Origin: Nocardia iowensis
GTDB taxonomy: Bacteria > Actinomycetota > Actinomycetes > Mycobacteriales > Mycobacteriaceae
Length of the DNA: 64,000 bases
NCBI RefSeq assembly: GCF_019222765.1
Contig: NZ_CP078145.1
Coordinates: forward strand, 7,316,001 to 7,380,000
Direction: 5' to 3'
Part shown: piece by piece, positions 42,981 to 52,051 of the stretch
How positions within the stretch are numbered: the stretch's first letter is position 1
Layout: the number at the start of each line of letters is the position of its first letter
Program-made: the position numbers and the translations under genes
The notes under the pieces: generated by a model
Told to the model about the DNA's origin: nothing
What the model saw: the letters and a program-made list of their open reading frames with translations, nothing else
The model's database searches: none

Positions 42981-44258
42981 TCAGCCGCGGGGGTAGGGCC
43001 AGGGGTTGAAGCGACAGCGTTTGCCGTCCATCGGGACGACGCCGTCCGGCTCCAAAGTGGCGATGTCGTTGTTCTTGGTGCCGAAGGTCTGCTGCATCAT
43101 CACCGGGGCCAGGCCGCCGTCGGTTTCGCACGCCTGATGCTGGTGGTAGCCGATGGCGTGGCCGACCTCGTGGTTGATCTGGTACTGCCGGTAGGAGCCG
43201 ATATCGCCCTCGAACGCGACCGCGCCACGCACCCAGCGGACCTCGGAGAGCACCACCCGGCCGAGGTCGGAGTTGTAGCAGGACGAGTCGATCGGAATCT
43301 CGAAACCGCAGGCCTTGCGGGTGGACTCGCGGGAGGTGAGGGAGATGCGGAAGTCGGTGTCACCCTGGTCGACCCGGCGGAAGGCGAACTTTTGGTCGTG
43401 CGTCCAGCTCTTCGGGTTGGCGAGGGTGGATTCGACCAGCTTCGCGACGGACTCGTCACCGCCGAAGACCGTGGTGTCGATGCCGTCCTCGATTTCCACC
43501 GTGTAGCGGAAGACGGTGTCGGTGCCGGTGCCGACCTGACCGGTCGAACCGGGCACCACATGCCAAGTGCCCGCGCCCGTTTCGGCGAAGTTGCCGCCCT
43601 CGGGCAGTGCACCGGTTGGCAGGTCGGTGGGAAAGTGGCCGTCGCCGGGTGGGGCGCCGATAATGCCCGCGTTCGCGCCGCGTGGACTCAACTGCCCCAG
43701 GCCGGGTGCGCCGCCGACCACGACCACCGGATCGCTACCGCGCACCGCGTCGACGACGACCAATACCGTGACGGCGAACAGCACCGGCAACGCGTAGGCC
43801 CGCCAACCGTAGGTGGAGACGAATCTGCCCAGGGCGCTTTGCTTTTTGACGCTGCGTTCGGGGCGGCCCCTGGCTCTGCCTTCGGACGGGGCGGTGGGGT
43901 CCCAGCTGGCGCGCAGCGGCTGATGGGAGCGGTCCGGCTGGCCGTAGAGGCCGAGCGGATCGTAGATCTCGACGCCGTGGCGATCGCCGCGGGTGCCGTT
44001 CGAATCGGGCTGCCCGGCAAGAGGATCCGCGGCTCGGCCGGAGCCGTTGGGGCGGGCGGCGGGATCGGGGCGGCGGCGGCCCGATCGGTCCTCGGCATCG
44101 AGCGGTGGCGCAGCGCCGGTGCGGGCGGCTGCGCCCGGTCGAGCTTCGGGGCCGGACCTTGCCACGGGTTCCGACACTACGGAACCGGGCGCGCCGGGGC
44201 CAGCGCGGCGGCGCAGATCGCGCCCACCGCCGGACGGCCGTTCCGGTCGCTCGCTCAC
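42981..44258 (-). CDS. DUF3152 membrane-anchored metalloprotease-like protein
   Basis: About 425 residues. A long basic and proline-rich cytoplasmic lead (about 1-150) is followed by one membrane helix (WRAYALPVLFAVTVLVVV, about 150-170) and an extracellular domain. That domain carries HEVGHAIGYHQHQ (about 363-375), the HExxHxxxxxH zinc motif of metzincin-like peptidases, as in DUF3152. Four Cys in the domain (FEIPIDSSCYN, ACETDGG, GKRCRF, KACGF) may form disulfides. Orthologous position is Rv3207c. GTG 44258 (start VSERPERPSGGG) is preferred; a longer frame to 44327 has a Cys-rich lead. Its targets are unknown. It is convergent with moeZ's upstream end and divergent from the TetR gene. Confidence 0.83.
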   Translation of the reverse strand: MSERPERPSGGGRDLRRRAGPGAPGSVVSEPVARSGPEARPGAAARTGAAPPLDAEDRSGRRRPDPAARPNGSGRAADPLAGQPDSNGTRGDRHGVEIYDPLGLYGQPDRSHQPLRASWDPTAPSEGRARGRPERSVKKQSALGRFVSTYGWRAYALPVLFAVTVLVVVDAVRGSDPVVVVGGAPGLGQLSPRGANAGIIGAPPGDGHFPTDLPTGALPEGGNFAETGAGTWHVVPGSTGQVGTGTDTVFRYTVEIEDGIDTTVFGGDESVAKLVESTLANPKSWTHDQKFAFRRVDQGDTDFRISLTSRESTRKACGFEIPIDSSCYNSDLGRVVLSEVRWVRGAVAFEGDIGSYRQYQINHEVGHAIGYHQHQACETDGGLAPVMMQQTFGTKNNDIATLEPDGVVPMDGKRCRFNPWPYPRG

Positions 44259-44318
44259 GATCACCAGGTTCTCACAAGTGGCAAGTGCCACCGTCGGGCA
44301 CACCACTACCGCCGGTAG

Positions 44319-45101
<783 letters not shown>

Positions 45102-45115
45102 GTGCTCGAACAAGG

Positions 45116-45148
45116 CGAGCCCCTGCATCCGAAGGTTGCAGGGGCTCG
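45116..45148. terminator. Perfect 12-bp hairpin between TetR and DUF3107 genes
   Basis: CGAGCCCCTGCA (45116-45127) pairs fully with 45137-45148 around nine bases. Two T residues follow on the plus strand. It lies between convergent genes and can serve both. Confidence 0.75.
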
Positions 45149-45173
45149 TTGCTGTCGGCCTTGGCCGAAGAAA

Positions 45174-45401
45174 TCAGACGGTCGCGAAGCCGACGCGGCC
45201 GCTGGTGACGGTGCCGATTTCGACGTAGGCGACCTTCGAGGCCTGGATCAGGAACTTGCGACCCTTGTCGTCGGTCAGGGACACGAGGCCGCTCGTGCCG
45301 GTCAGTGCACCGGACACCAGCTCCTCGACCTCATCCGGGGTCTGCGAGCTGTTGATCAAGAGCTCGCGCGGGCTATCCGAAATACCGATCTTGACCTCCA
45401 C
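45174..45401 (-). CDS. DUF3107 small protein (TB9.4-like)
   Basis: A 75-residue cytosolic protein conserved in actinobacteria (orthologous position Rv3208A, TB9.4). The sequence opens VEVKIGISDSPRELLINSSQ and includes LIQASKVAYVEIGT, a beta-rich small fold. Function is unknown. GTG 45401 is chosen because GGAGG is seven bases upstream and the family starts here; the longer frame to 45458 has no such support. Confidence 0.88.
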   Translation of the reverse strand: MEVKIGISDSPRELLINSSQTPDEVEELVSGALTGTSGLVSLTDDKGRKFLIQASKVAYVEIGTVTSGRVGFATV

Positions 45402-45519
45402 GGCCAACCTCCGAACGTAAGAGTCCTGTGCTGTCCATCCAAGGCTAGTGCAGGGCAACGCCGAGATGGCAGACGGCTGCCTGCGCCGTCAGCGAACATC
45501 AGCGGCTAACGCAGGAAAA

Positions 45520-45543
45520 GGCCCGCACGCCGTTGTGCAGGCC
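45520..45543 (-). terminator. Terminator-like hairpin after yceI
   Basis: GGCCCGCAC (45520-45528) pairs with GTGCAGGCC (45535-45543) with one mismatch. On the minus strand the stem is followed by CCTTTTCC. It follows the end of the YceI gene. Confidence 0.55.
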
Positions 45544-45561
45544 CGCTCCGCGCGACCGGTG

Positions 45562-46113
45562 CTACTTCGGCTCGATGAGCTGGATCTCGAGCTCGATGTT
45601 GACCTTGTCGCTCAGCATGCCGGGCAGCGGGCCGCCGACGCCGAAGTCGGTGCGCTTGATGGTGCCGGTGGCGGAGAATCCGGCGTGCCGGTCGCCGGTC
45701 GCGCCGAATTCCTGCACGCCGCCCCATTCGACATCCAAGGTGACCGGCTTGGTGACGTCGCCGAGCGTGGCCGCACCCTCGACCTCGAAGCTCTCCGCGA
45801 TCTGAACCGGTTGCGTGGCACGGAAAGTCAGCGTCGGACGGTTGGCGACATCGAGGAAGTCGGCGGTGCGGATGTGCGCGTCGCGGTCGGCGTTGCCGGT
45901 GTCGAACGAGTCGAGGTAGATGGTCGCGCCCAGGGTGGCGGCGCCGGACTCGTCGACCACGAACTCGGTCTCGAACCGGGTGAATCCGCCGCGCACCTTG
46001 GAGATGCCGAGGTGCCGAATGGTGAAGGCCACCGACGAGTGCGCGGTGTCCAGGGTCCAGGAGCCGGGCTTCAGCGACTGGGCGGTGGTGGTGGATTCGG
46101 GAGAAGTTGTCAT
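45562..46113 (-). CDS. YceI-family lipid-binding protein
   Basis: A 183-residue lipocalin-like YceI domain protein. The usual segments are visible: WTLDTAHSSVAFTIRHLGIS, HIRTADFLDVANRPTLTF, and DFGVGGPLPGMLSDKVNI. No signal peptide is present, so it is likely cytosolic, unlike many periplasmic YceI. Family members bind isoprenoid or amide lipids. ATG 46113 is chosen over 46149 because MTTSPEST precedes the domain directly. It is divergent from the XRE gene and is not in the M. tuberculosis order I recall. Confidence 0.88.
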   Translation of the reverse strand: MTTSPESTTTAQSLKPGSWTLDTAHSSVAFTIRHLGISKVRGGFTRFETEFVVDESGAATLGATIYLDSFDTGNADRDAHIRTADFLDVANRPTLTFRATQPVQIAESFEVEGAATLGDVTKPVTLDVEWGGVQEFGATGDRHAGFSATGTIKRTDFGVGGPLPGMLSDKVNIELEIQLIEPK

Positions 46114-46178
46114 GCCGTCGACCTTTGCCGGACCACGGTCCGTTAACAAGACCTTAGTTATCCTGGACCTGGCAGGGC

Positions 46179-46191
46179 GAGGCTAAGCCTC
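46179..46191. promoter_or_regulatory. Palindrome between yceI and the XRE gene
   Basis: GAGGC-TAA-GCCTC is a perfect five-base inverted repeat in the divergent promoter region, 16-28 bases before the XRE start. It may be the operator of the XRE regulator. Confidence 0.4.
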
Positions 46192-46206
46192 CTAGGACGC
46201 GGCACG

Positions 46207-47031
46207 ATGGAACTCATGGCTCGCAACGGATTCGCGGAATTCCTCATCGCACGGCGGGCGGAGCTACGGCCCGCCGACGTCGGGCTGCCGGAGGGCAGGC
46301 GCCGCCGCACACCCGGGCTGCGCCGCGAAGAGGTCGCCGTTCGCGCGGGGGTGAGCGCGGATTATCTGGCCCGGCTCGAGCAGGGCCGCGACACCAATCC
46401 CTCGGTGGCGGTGATCGACGCACTCGCCGATGCGCTGCTGCTGCGCGGCAACGAGCGTCATCACTTCAGCCTGCTAGCCCTCGCCTCGGGCAACGAATCT
46501 CGCTGCCCCGGAAGCGAATCCGCCGAGGAGAAGATCGCCGACACGATCCAGTCGATCCTGCGCGCGTTGCAGCCGACGCCCGCCTTCGTGATCGGCCGAC
46601 GACTGAATGTGCTCGGCTGGAACGCGGCATGGGCGGACTTCGTTTCGCCGCTCGGGCTGCTCGACGAGGGACAGCCGAACCTGGCCAGATACACGTTCCT
46701 GCACCCGACCGCGCGGCAGGTGCTGCGCAACTGGTCCGAGGCGGCCGACATCTTCGCCGCCGCGCTGTCGCGCGCCAAATTGCGCTGGCCCGGCGACGAT
46801 TCGCTGCTGGAAACGATCGACGAGCTGCGCCGCCACCCGGATTTCGCGGCGCGCTGGAAACCGCACCACGTCGGAGCGCACATCTCCGGCACGCTGCACA
46901 TCGACCATCCGGTGCACGGCCTGGTCGACGTGCCGTTCGAAACCCTCGACGCCGACCGCGATCAGAGCATCATCGTCTGGCTCACCGGTCAGGCGCGCGC
47001 CCAGTCCCCCGCGCTGCGCCTGGTCCGCTAG
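46207..47031 (+). CDS. XRE regulator with MmyB-like ligand domain
   Basis: A 274-residue regulator. The XRE helix-turn-helix spans about 10-85 (TPGLRREEVAVRAGVSADYL, ARLEQGRDTNPSVAVIDAL). The rest is the MmyB-like ligand-binding PAS-type domain (AFVIGRRLNVLGWNAAWADF, LARYTFLHPTARQVLRNW). This family is very common in actinobacteria and may bind fatty acids. The start is ATG 46207, with ATG 46216 possible. Its neighbours are yceI (divergent) and the ferritin-like gene (convergent, four-base overlap). It sits where M. tuberculosis has Rv3209. Confidence 0.88.
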   Translation: MELMARNGFAEFLIARRAELRPADVGLPEGRRRRTPGLRREEVAVRAGVSADYLARLEQGRDTNPSVAVIDALADALLLRGNERHHFSLLALASGNESRCPGSESAEEKIADTIQSILRALQPTPAFVIGRRLNVLGWNAAWADFVSPLGLLDEGQPNLARYTFLHPTARQVLRNWSEAADIFAAALSRAKLRWPGDDSLLETIDELRRHPDFAARWKPHHVGAHISGTLHIDHPVHGLVDVPFETLDADRDQSIIVWLTGQARAQSPALRLVR

Positions 47032-47717
47032 ATACCCAGCTTCGCCATGCGCTCGGCATGGCTGGACTGCATCCGCTCGAACAGCGAGGCAATCCCATTG
47101 AGATCGCCCGTCGCCGACAGCACCAGCTCGGTCAACTCGTCGCGCTGCGCCATGACGTACTGCGCCTGGGTGATCGCCTCGCCCAGCAGCCGCCTGCCCC
47201 ACAGGGTGAGCCGATCGCGTTCGGAGCGGCTGCTCTCGACCGCGCGACGCACCTCCTCGACCACGAACTCCGAGTGACTGGTCTCGGCGAGCACGTCGCG
47301 GACCACGGCGGCGACCTCGGGGGTCAGCGCGCCTGCGATCTCGGTGTAGAAGTCCGCGGCGATGCCGTCGCCGACGTAGAACTTCACCATCGACTCGAGC
47401 CAGGTCGAGGGGTCGGTGGAGGCGTGGTAGGCGTCCAGCGCCCGCACGAACGGCGCCATGGCGTCGAAGATGTCGACGCCGCGCTCGGCCAGCGCCGACT
47501 CCAATGCCTTGAAGTGGTCCATCTCGGCGGACGCCATCTTCGCCACGGCGACTTTGCCGCGCAGCGTCGGCGACAATTTGGCTTCCTCGGCCAGCCGGTA
47601 GAACGCGGAGATCTCACCGTAGGCGAGCACCGCGAACAGATCGATCACCCCGGGGTGATCGGCGGGGACGGCGTCGGCGGACGAAACACCCAGCGCGGCA
47701 GGTGACTGTGCTCCCAT
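47028..47717 (-). CDS. Ferritin-like-fold protein
   Basis: A 229-residue all-helical protein. GEISAFYRLAEEAKLSP, AEMDHFKALESAL and AETSHSEFVVEEVRRA hold Glu/His ligand-like residues spaced as in the ferritin-like/tRNA hydroxylase-like superfamily. Orthologous position is Rv3210c, which is annotated only as conserved. A metal-oxidase function is possible but not shown. The 3' end overlaps the XRE gene by four bases. ATG/GTG choice is stable at 47717. Confidence 0.83.
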   Translation of the reverse strand: MGAQSPAALGVSSADAVPADHPGVIDLFAVLAYGEISAFYRLAEEAKLSPTLRGKVAVAKMASAEMDHFKALESALAERGVDIFDAMAPFVRALDAYHASTDPSTWLESMVKFYVGDGIAADFYTEIAGALTPEVAAVVRDVLAETSHSEFVVEEVRRAVESSRSERDRLTLWGRRLLGEAITQAQYVMAQRDELTELVLSATGDLNGIASLFERMQSSHAERMAKLGI

Positions 47718-47826
47718 GGCCCCAGCCTAGTACCACCCGACCGGCGGCGAACACGCCTCTGCACTGGCACTGCGGACGGTTACGGCCATGGCAGGGGCAG
47801 CGGTTGGGCACCCGGTCCGGTTCGGC

Positions 47827-48891
47827 TCACGCCGCCGACAGGAACTTGTCCAGATACGCCCAGGTCGTGGCGCGAGCATCGGGCCCGGTGAGGATGCCAA
47901 GGTGGCTGCCGGGCGCGGTTTCGTAGCGGACGGCGGCGGCGCCGGTGAGGGTCCGGGTACCCGCCTCGACGGCCGCGGCGGGGGTGATCACGTCGGTCGG
48001 CCCGCCGACCAGCAGGACGGGCGCGGTGACCTGAGCCAGCTCGATGCGCCGCCGACCTAATTGCACGACGCCGCGACCGATGTCGTTGTTCAGGATCAAT
48101 CGGCCCCACAGCTGGCCGTAGAAGCGGCCGGGATAGCCGGGCATCGCGGCCATGAAGCGATCGATGGTCTCCATCCGGGCCAGCGTTTCGGTGCGCGCGA
48201 TATTGCTGGCGACGAACCACGGCCGGGTGAGCTCCCGGTCCCAGGCGGTGATCTTGTAGCCGATGCGGGTCAGTGACGCTGGCACGCCGCCCGCGGCGCG
48301 GACGAGGGTCGAGGTCCCAATTCCGCCGGTGAATTTGGCGACGGCACGCAGCTGCGGAATGCCGGTCAGCTTGTCGTAGTCCAGCGGCGCACCGACCGCC
48401 GTGATGGACCGGATCGGCAGCTCGGCGTTGGCGGCGGCGGTGAGCAGTGCCAGCGTGCCGCCGAGCGACCAGCCGACCAGGTCGACCGGCGCACCGCCAC
48501 GGTCGGCGGAGGTGCGCAGCACGGCCTCGGGCAGGATCTCGTCGATCCAGTCCTCGAAGCCCATCCGCCGGTCGGCGAAGCTGATGTCGCCGTAGTCGAT
48601 GACGTACGGTGCGCGGCCGGTCGCCAGCAGGAAACCGGCCAGGCTCTGGTCAGGGCGCAGGTCGAAGCAGCTGGCGGGGGCGGCCAGCGGCGGCACCAGC
48701 AGGACGGTCGAATCCGTTGCGGCCGCAGCGGTTCCGGCGTCGCCCGGCCGGTGCTCGAAGCGGCGCAGCTGCCGATGCGGCTCGTTCCACAGCACCGTCG
48801 ACGGCGTGGGATCCGGGGCCTCGACGCCAGAACCGAAGGTCAGCGCCCAGGCGTTGCGGGCGGCGGTCGTGACGGTGTCCGCGATATTCAC
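47827..48891 (-). CDS. Alpha/beta-hydrolase related to PHA synthases
   Basis: A 354-residue alpha/beta-hydrolase. The VPPLAAPASCFDLRPDQSLA opening resembles PhaC-type proteins, and the nucleophile elbow reads VDLVGWSLGG, so the nucleophile is Ser rather than the Cys of true PHA synthases. Asp in VGGPTDVITP and His in APGSHLGILTG complete a triad. It may be a polyester or lipid esterase. No PHA operon genes are next to it. It is not in the M. tuberculosis gene order I recall between Rv3210c and Rv3211, so it is an insertion. Confidence 0.83.
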   Translation of the reverse strand: MNIADTVTTAARNAWALTFGSGVEAPDPTPSTVLWNEPHRQLRRFEHRPGDAGTAAAATDSTVLLVPPLAAPASCFDLRPDQSLAGFLLATGRAPYVIDYGDISFADRRMGFEDWIDEILPEAVLRTSADRGGAPVDLVGWSLGGTLALLTAAANAELPIRSITAVGAPLDYDKLTGIPQLRAVAKFTGGIGTSTLVRAAGGVPASLTRIGYKITAWDRELTRPWFVASNIARTETLARMETIDRFMAAMPGYPGRFYGQLWGRLILNNDIGRGVVQLGRRRIELAQVTAPVLLVGGPTDVITPAAAVEAGTRTLTGAAAVRYETAPGSHLGILTGPDARATTWAYLDKFLSAA

Positions 48892-48946
48892 CCCGAGAAT
48901 GTCTCACATCTCGGTACCGTCGGTAACAGGCAAGTCCGGTTTGCCG

Positions 48947-49804
48947 CTATTGCCGCACCATGCCGGTGGGGTTCAGTGGCGGCACGACCGTGTCCAGCAG
49001 CCGCTTGACCAACGGCGCGAGCGAGGTCGTCAGCTCGGTGACGGCGTCGGCGGACAGCACCGCCAGCGCGCCGTTCCAGGCCGCCTCGTCGGTGCTCGCC
49101 TCGACGCGCTCGAGCAGCGCCGCGCCGCTGCCGGTCAGCGCGGGGTTGGCCGGTTCACCCTCGACCGCTCCCCTGGCCCGCAATTCGTCGAACGCGTCCG
49201 ACCACTCCCGTTCGGACAACCCGCGCGCCTGCCGCATCACCGATTCCGCCGCCTTGCCCGCGGCGACCTGCATGATCAACGCTTGGCGGCCGGTCAGGCC
49301 GTGCGTCACCAGCGCGGCCACGTGCCCGTCACCGCGATGCTCCCGCAAGGTGGAGCTCAGCTGCCATAACGCACCGACCGGGTCCGCAGGCAGCGGTAGC
49401 GCCGCGTTCGCCGCGGCGAGCGGCCTGCCGGTCAGGTCGGCGGTGGCTTGCACCGGCGCGAGCAGCTCGACCGCGCGAGCGCATTCCGCGTCACCCGCGC
49501 CGTTGTCCCGGAGCAGGGTGGTGGACAGGTCGAGCCTGACCTGCAGGCACTGCTCCGGCGTGGCCCGTGACCAGGCCTCGGGTAGTGCCTTACGCACCAT
49601 TTCCGGGTGGAAACCGGCGAAGGTCGCCAGCACTGTGGCGGGGGTCACCGCACCGAGCGGCGCGGCCCGAAATGCGAAGTATGTTTGCCAGTAGCCACGC
49701 AGTCCGATCGCGACACCCGCCTCCTTGACACCGGTGCCGAAATAGACCACGTCATGTAGTGGTTCGAGGGTGGTCCAGATTTGCCGCGCGAGATGAATTG
49801 CCAT
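48947..49804 (-). CDS. SCO6745-family helix-turn-helix-like protein
   Basis: A 285-residue protein of the SCO6745 family, widespread in actinobacteria and unknown in function. It begins AIHLARQIWTTLEPLHDVVY, followed by the FRAAPLGAVTPATVLATFAG segment with Phe and Arg common in the family. It ends with a helix-rich domain (AWNGALAVLSADAVTELTTS) that has been called MarR-like. ATG 49804 is chosen because homologous sequence begins there; the longer frame to 49987 is Cys-rich and unlikely. It is divergent from rhlE. Confidence 0.82.
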   Translation of the reverse strand: MAIHLARQIWTTLEPLHDVVYFGTGVKEAGVAIGLRGYWQTYFAFRAAPLGAVTPATVLATFAGFHPEMVRKALPEAWSRATPEQCLQVRLDLSTTLLRDNGAGDAECARAVELLAPVQATADLTGRPLAAANAALPLPADPVGALWQLSSTLREHRGDGHVAALVTHGLTGRQALIMQVAAGKAAESVMRQARGLSEREWSDAFDELRARGAVEGEPANPALTGSGAALLERVEASTDEAAWNGALAVLSADAVTELTTSLAPLVKRLLDTVVPPLNPTGMVRQ

Positions 49805-50209
49805 GTCGCGCAGCGTACGTCGAGGAACCGCGCAAGGAAACCGGACTTCGGTTTTCGAATAATCGGCAGCGGCAATTCGAGCCGCGCACAATATCACGCT
49901 ACAATCGCACCGGACAACGAAAAGTTTCCCTCGACCGAGTTGCCAGATCTGTGCGTTCACCGCCCCGCGGTACCCACCGATCGGCATAACGAGCAGAGGT
50001 TTCGTCGTTCAGGAAAATGTGCGCGCACCAGCTCCGCATCACCAGTGCGCCGCGCCGATATCTCCCGAGGTAGCCGCCCCGAGCGTGGCAACCGGAAGAC
50101 ATCGCGAGCGTGGCCGGGTGAGTATCACAGGCGGAGACGTGGTCGTCGCGGGCCGACCGGTCCGCCCCACCTCGTGCGCGCGGGACGCGATTACGAGGAA
50201 GGCACGAAC
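49805..50209. other. Long leader region of rhlE
   Basis: 405 bases without a recognised gene between divergent units. A 64-codon frame runs 50019-50213 and its TGA overlaps the proposed CTG start of rhlE by four bases, so it could be a leader peptide, or noise in GC-rich DNA. GAGGAAGG at 50195-50202 is the only strong ribosome binding site. I see no cold-shock-type element. Confidence 0.4.
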
Positions 50210-52024
50210 CTGAGCAAGATCACTGTCGAACAGGAACCCGGAGTGGCGGAGACGCTGTTGACCGCCGAACTGGACGCAACGCATACCGCACCGACATTTG
50301 CCGAATTGGGCGTTCGCGACGAAATCGTGCGCGCGCTCAACGAGATCGGCATCGAACGTACTTTCGCCATTCAGGAACTCACCCTGCCGCTGGCGCTCGC
50401 CGGTGAGGATCTCATCGGCCAGGCCCGGACCGGCATGGGTAAGACCTTCGGCTTCGGCGTGCCGCTGCTGCACCGCATCGCCACCGCCGATACCGGCACC
50501 ACGCCGCTGGACGGCACCCCGCGGGCACTGATCATCGTGCCGACGCGCGAGCTGTGCATCCAGGTCACCTCCGATCTGGAGAACGCGGGCAAATACCTGA
50601 AGAACCACCAGGGCGCGCTGAAGGTGGCCTCCATCTACGGTGGCCGTCCCTACGAGTCGCAGATCGCGGCGCTGCGCAACGGCGTGGACGTCGTCGTCGG
50701 CACCCCCGGCCGCCTGCTGGACCTGGCCAACCAGAACCACCTGATCCTCGGCAAGATCGGCGTGCTGGTCCTGGACGAGGCCGACGAGATGCTCGACCTC
50801 GGCTTCCTGCCGGATATCGAGCGCATCCTGACCATGGTCCCCGACAAGCGCCAGACCATGCTGTTCTCGGCGACCATGCCCGGCCCGATCATCACCCTGG
50901 CCCGCACGTTCCTGAGCCGCCCGACGCACATCCGGGCCGAGGAGCCGCACGATTCGGCCATCCACGACCGCACCGCGCAGTTCGTCTACCGCGCGCATGC
51001 GCTGGACAAGAGCGAGCTGGTCGCCAAGATCCTGCAGGCCGAGGGCCGCGGCGCGACCATGATCTTCACCAGGACCAAGCGCACCGCGCAGAAGGTCGCC
51101 GACGATCTCGCCGAGCGCGGTTTCTCGGTCGGCGCCGTGCACGGCGACCTGGGGCAGATCGCTCGCGAAAAGGCGCTCACCAAGTTCCGCAAGGGCGGCA
51201 TCGACGTGCTCGTCGCGACCGACGTCGCGGCCCGTGGCATCGACATCGACGACATCACCCACGTCATCAACTACCAGTGCCCCGAGGACGAGAAGACCTA
51301 CGTGCACCGGATCGGGCGCACCGGCCGGGCCGGGCGCACCGGTATCGCGGTGACGCTGATCGACTGGGACGAGCTGAACCGGTGGGCGGGCATCGACAAG
51401 GCGCTCGGCCTCGGCATCGCCGAACCCGTCGAGACGTACTCGAGCTCGCCGCATCTGTTCGCCGAACTCGGCATCCCCGCGGGCGTGACCGGCACGGTCC
51501 GCAAGACCAAGCCGGAGCGGGACGAGGACGCGGTCGTGGTGGAGCGCCCGGCGCGGGCCCCGCGCAAGCGCAATCGCAAGCGCACCGTGCGTGGTCAGCC
51601 GATCGACGAGACGCAGCCGAACGGCAACGAGTCTGCGGGCAGCGCGTCCAACGGCACCGCGTCCAATGGCACCGAGGACACCGCGCCGCGCAACGGCGCA
51701 CATCCGGCCGATGACGCATCTGCCGACGCCGACGAGAACGGCGACAAGCCGGCTCGCCGTCGTCGTTCTCGGCGGCGCAAGCCCGCAGGCGAGTCCGACG
51801 CGGGCAACGACAGCGGCGGCGAGGACAGCGCTGGCGACTCGAACGAGCACGGCGCTCGCGCCGCCAACGAGGACAGCACCCGCAGCTCGAACGAGCACGG
51901 CACCGACGATGCGGAGTCGGGCGATCAGCCCGCGCGGCGCAGGCGCCGTCGCCGCAAGCCTGCCGGTGACGGCACCGCCGAAGGCGCTGGCAGCACGGTG
52001 GAGCCCGCCACGGCTTCGGTCTGA
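50210..52024 (+). CDS. rhlE: DEAD-box RNA helicase with arginine-rich tail
   Basis: About 604 residues. Q-motif region and motif I ARTGMGKT (72-79), motif II LDEADEMLDL, motif III SATMPG and motif VI HRIGRTGRAGR are all present. The family remodels RNA with ATP. The C-terminal 150 residues are disordered and contain two copies of D(K/Q)PARRRR(S/R)RRRKPAG, with SNEHG repeats between, likely RNA-binding. The start is most likely CTG at 50210, seven bases after GAGGAAGG, because the conserved reading begins SKITVEQEPGVAETLL. GTG 50174 lacks a good site and GTG 50243 would lose the family's first segment. Orthologous position is Rv3211. Confidence 0.88.
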   Translation: MSKITVEQEPGVAETLLTAELDATHTAPTFAELGVRDEIVRALNEIGIERTFAIQELTLPLALAGEDLIGQARTGMGKTFGFGVPLLHRIATADTGTTPLDGTPRALIIVPTRELCIQVTSDLENAGKYLKNHQGALKVASIYGGRPYESQIAALRNGVDVVVGTPGRLLDLANQNHLILGKIGVLVLDEADEMLDLGFLPDIERILTMVPDKRQTMLFSATMPGPIITLARTFLSRPTHIRAEEPHDSAIHDRTAQFVYRAHALDKSELVAKILQAEGRGATMIFTRTKRTAQKVADDLAERGFSVGAVHGDLGQIAREKALTKFRKGGIDVLVATDVAARGIDIDDITHVINYQCPEDEKTYVHRIGRTGRAGRTGIAVTLIDWDELNRWAGIDKALGLGIAEPVETYSSSPHLFAELGIPAGVTGTVRKTKPERDEDAVVVERPARAPRKRNRKRTVRGQPIDETQPNGNESAGSASNGTASNGTEDTAPRNGAHPADDASADADENGDKPARRRRSRRRKPAGESDAGNDSGGEDSAGDSNEHGARAANEDSTRSSNEHGTDDAESGDQPARRRRRRRKPAGDGTAEGAGSTVEPATASV

Positions 52025-52051
52025 CCGACCGGATCCGTTACTCTCGCAATC

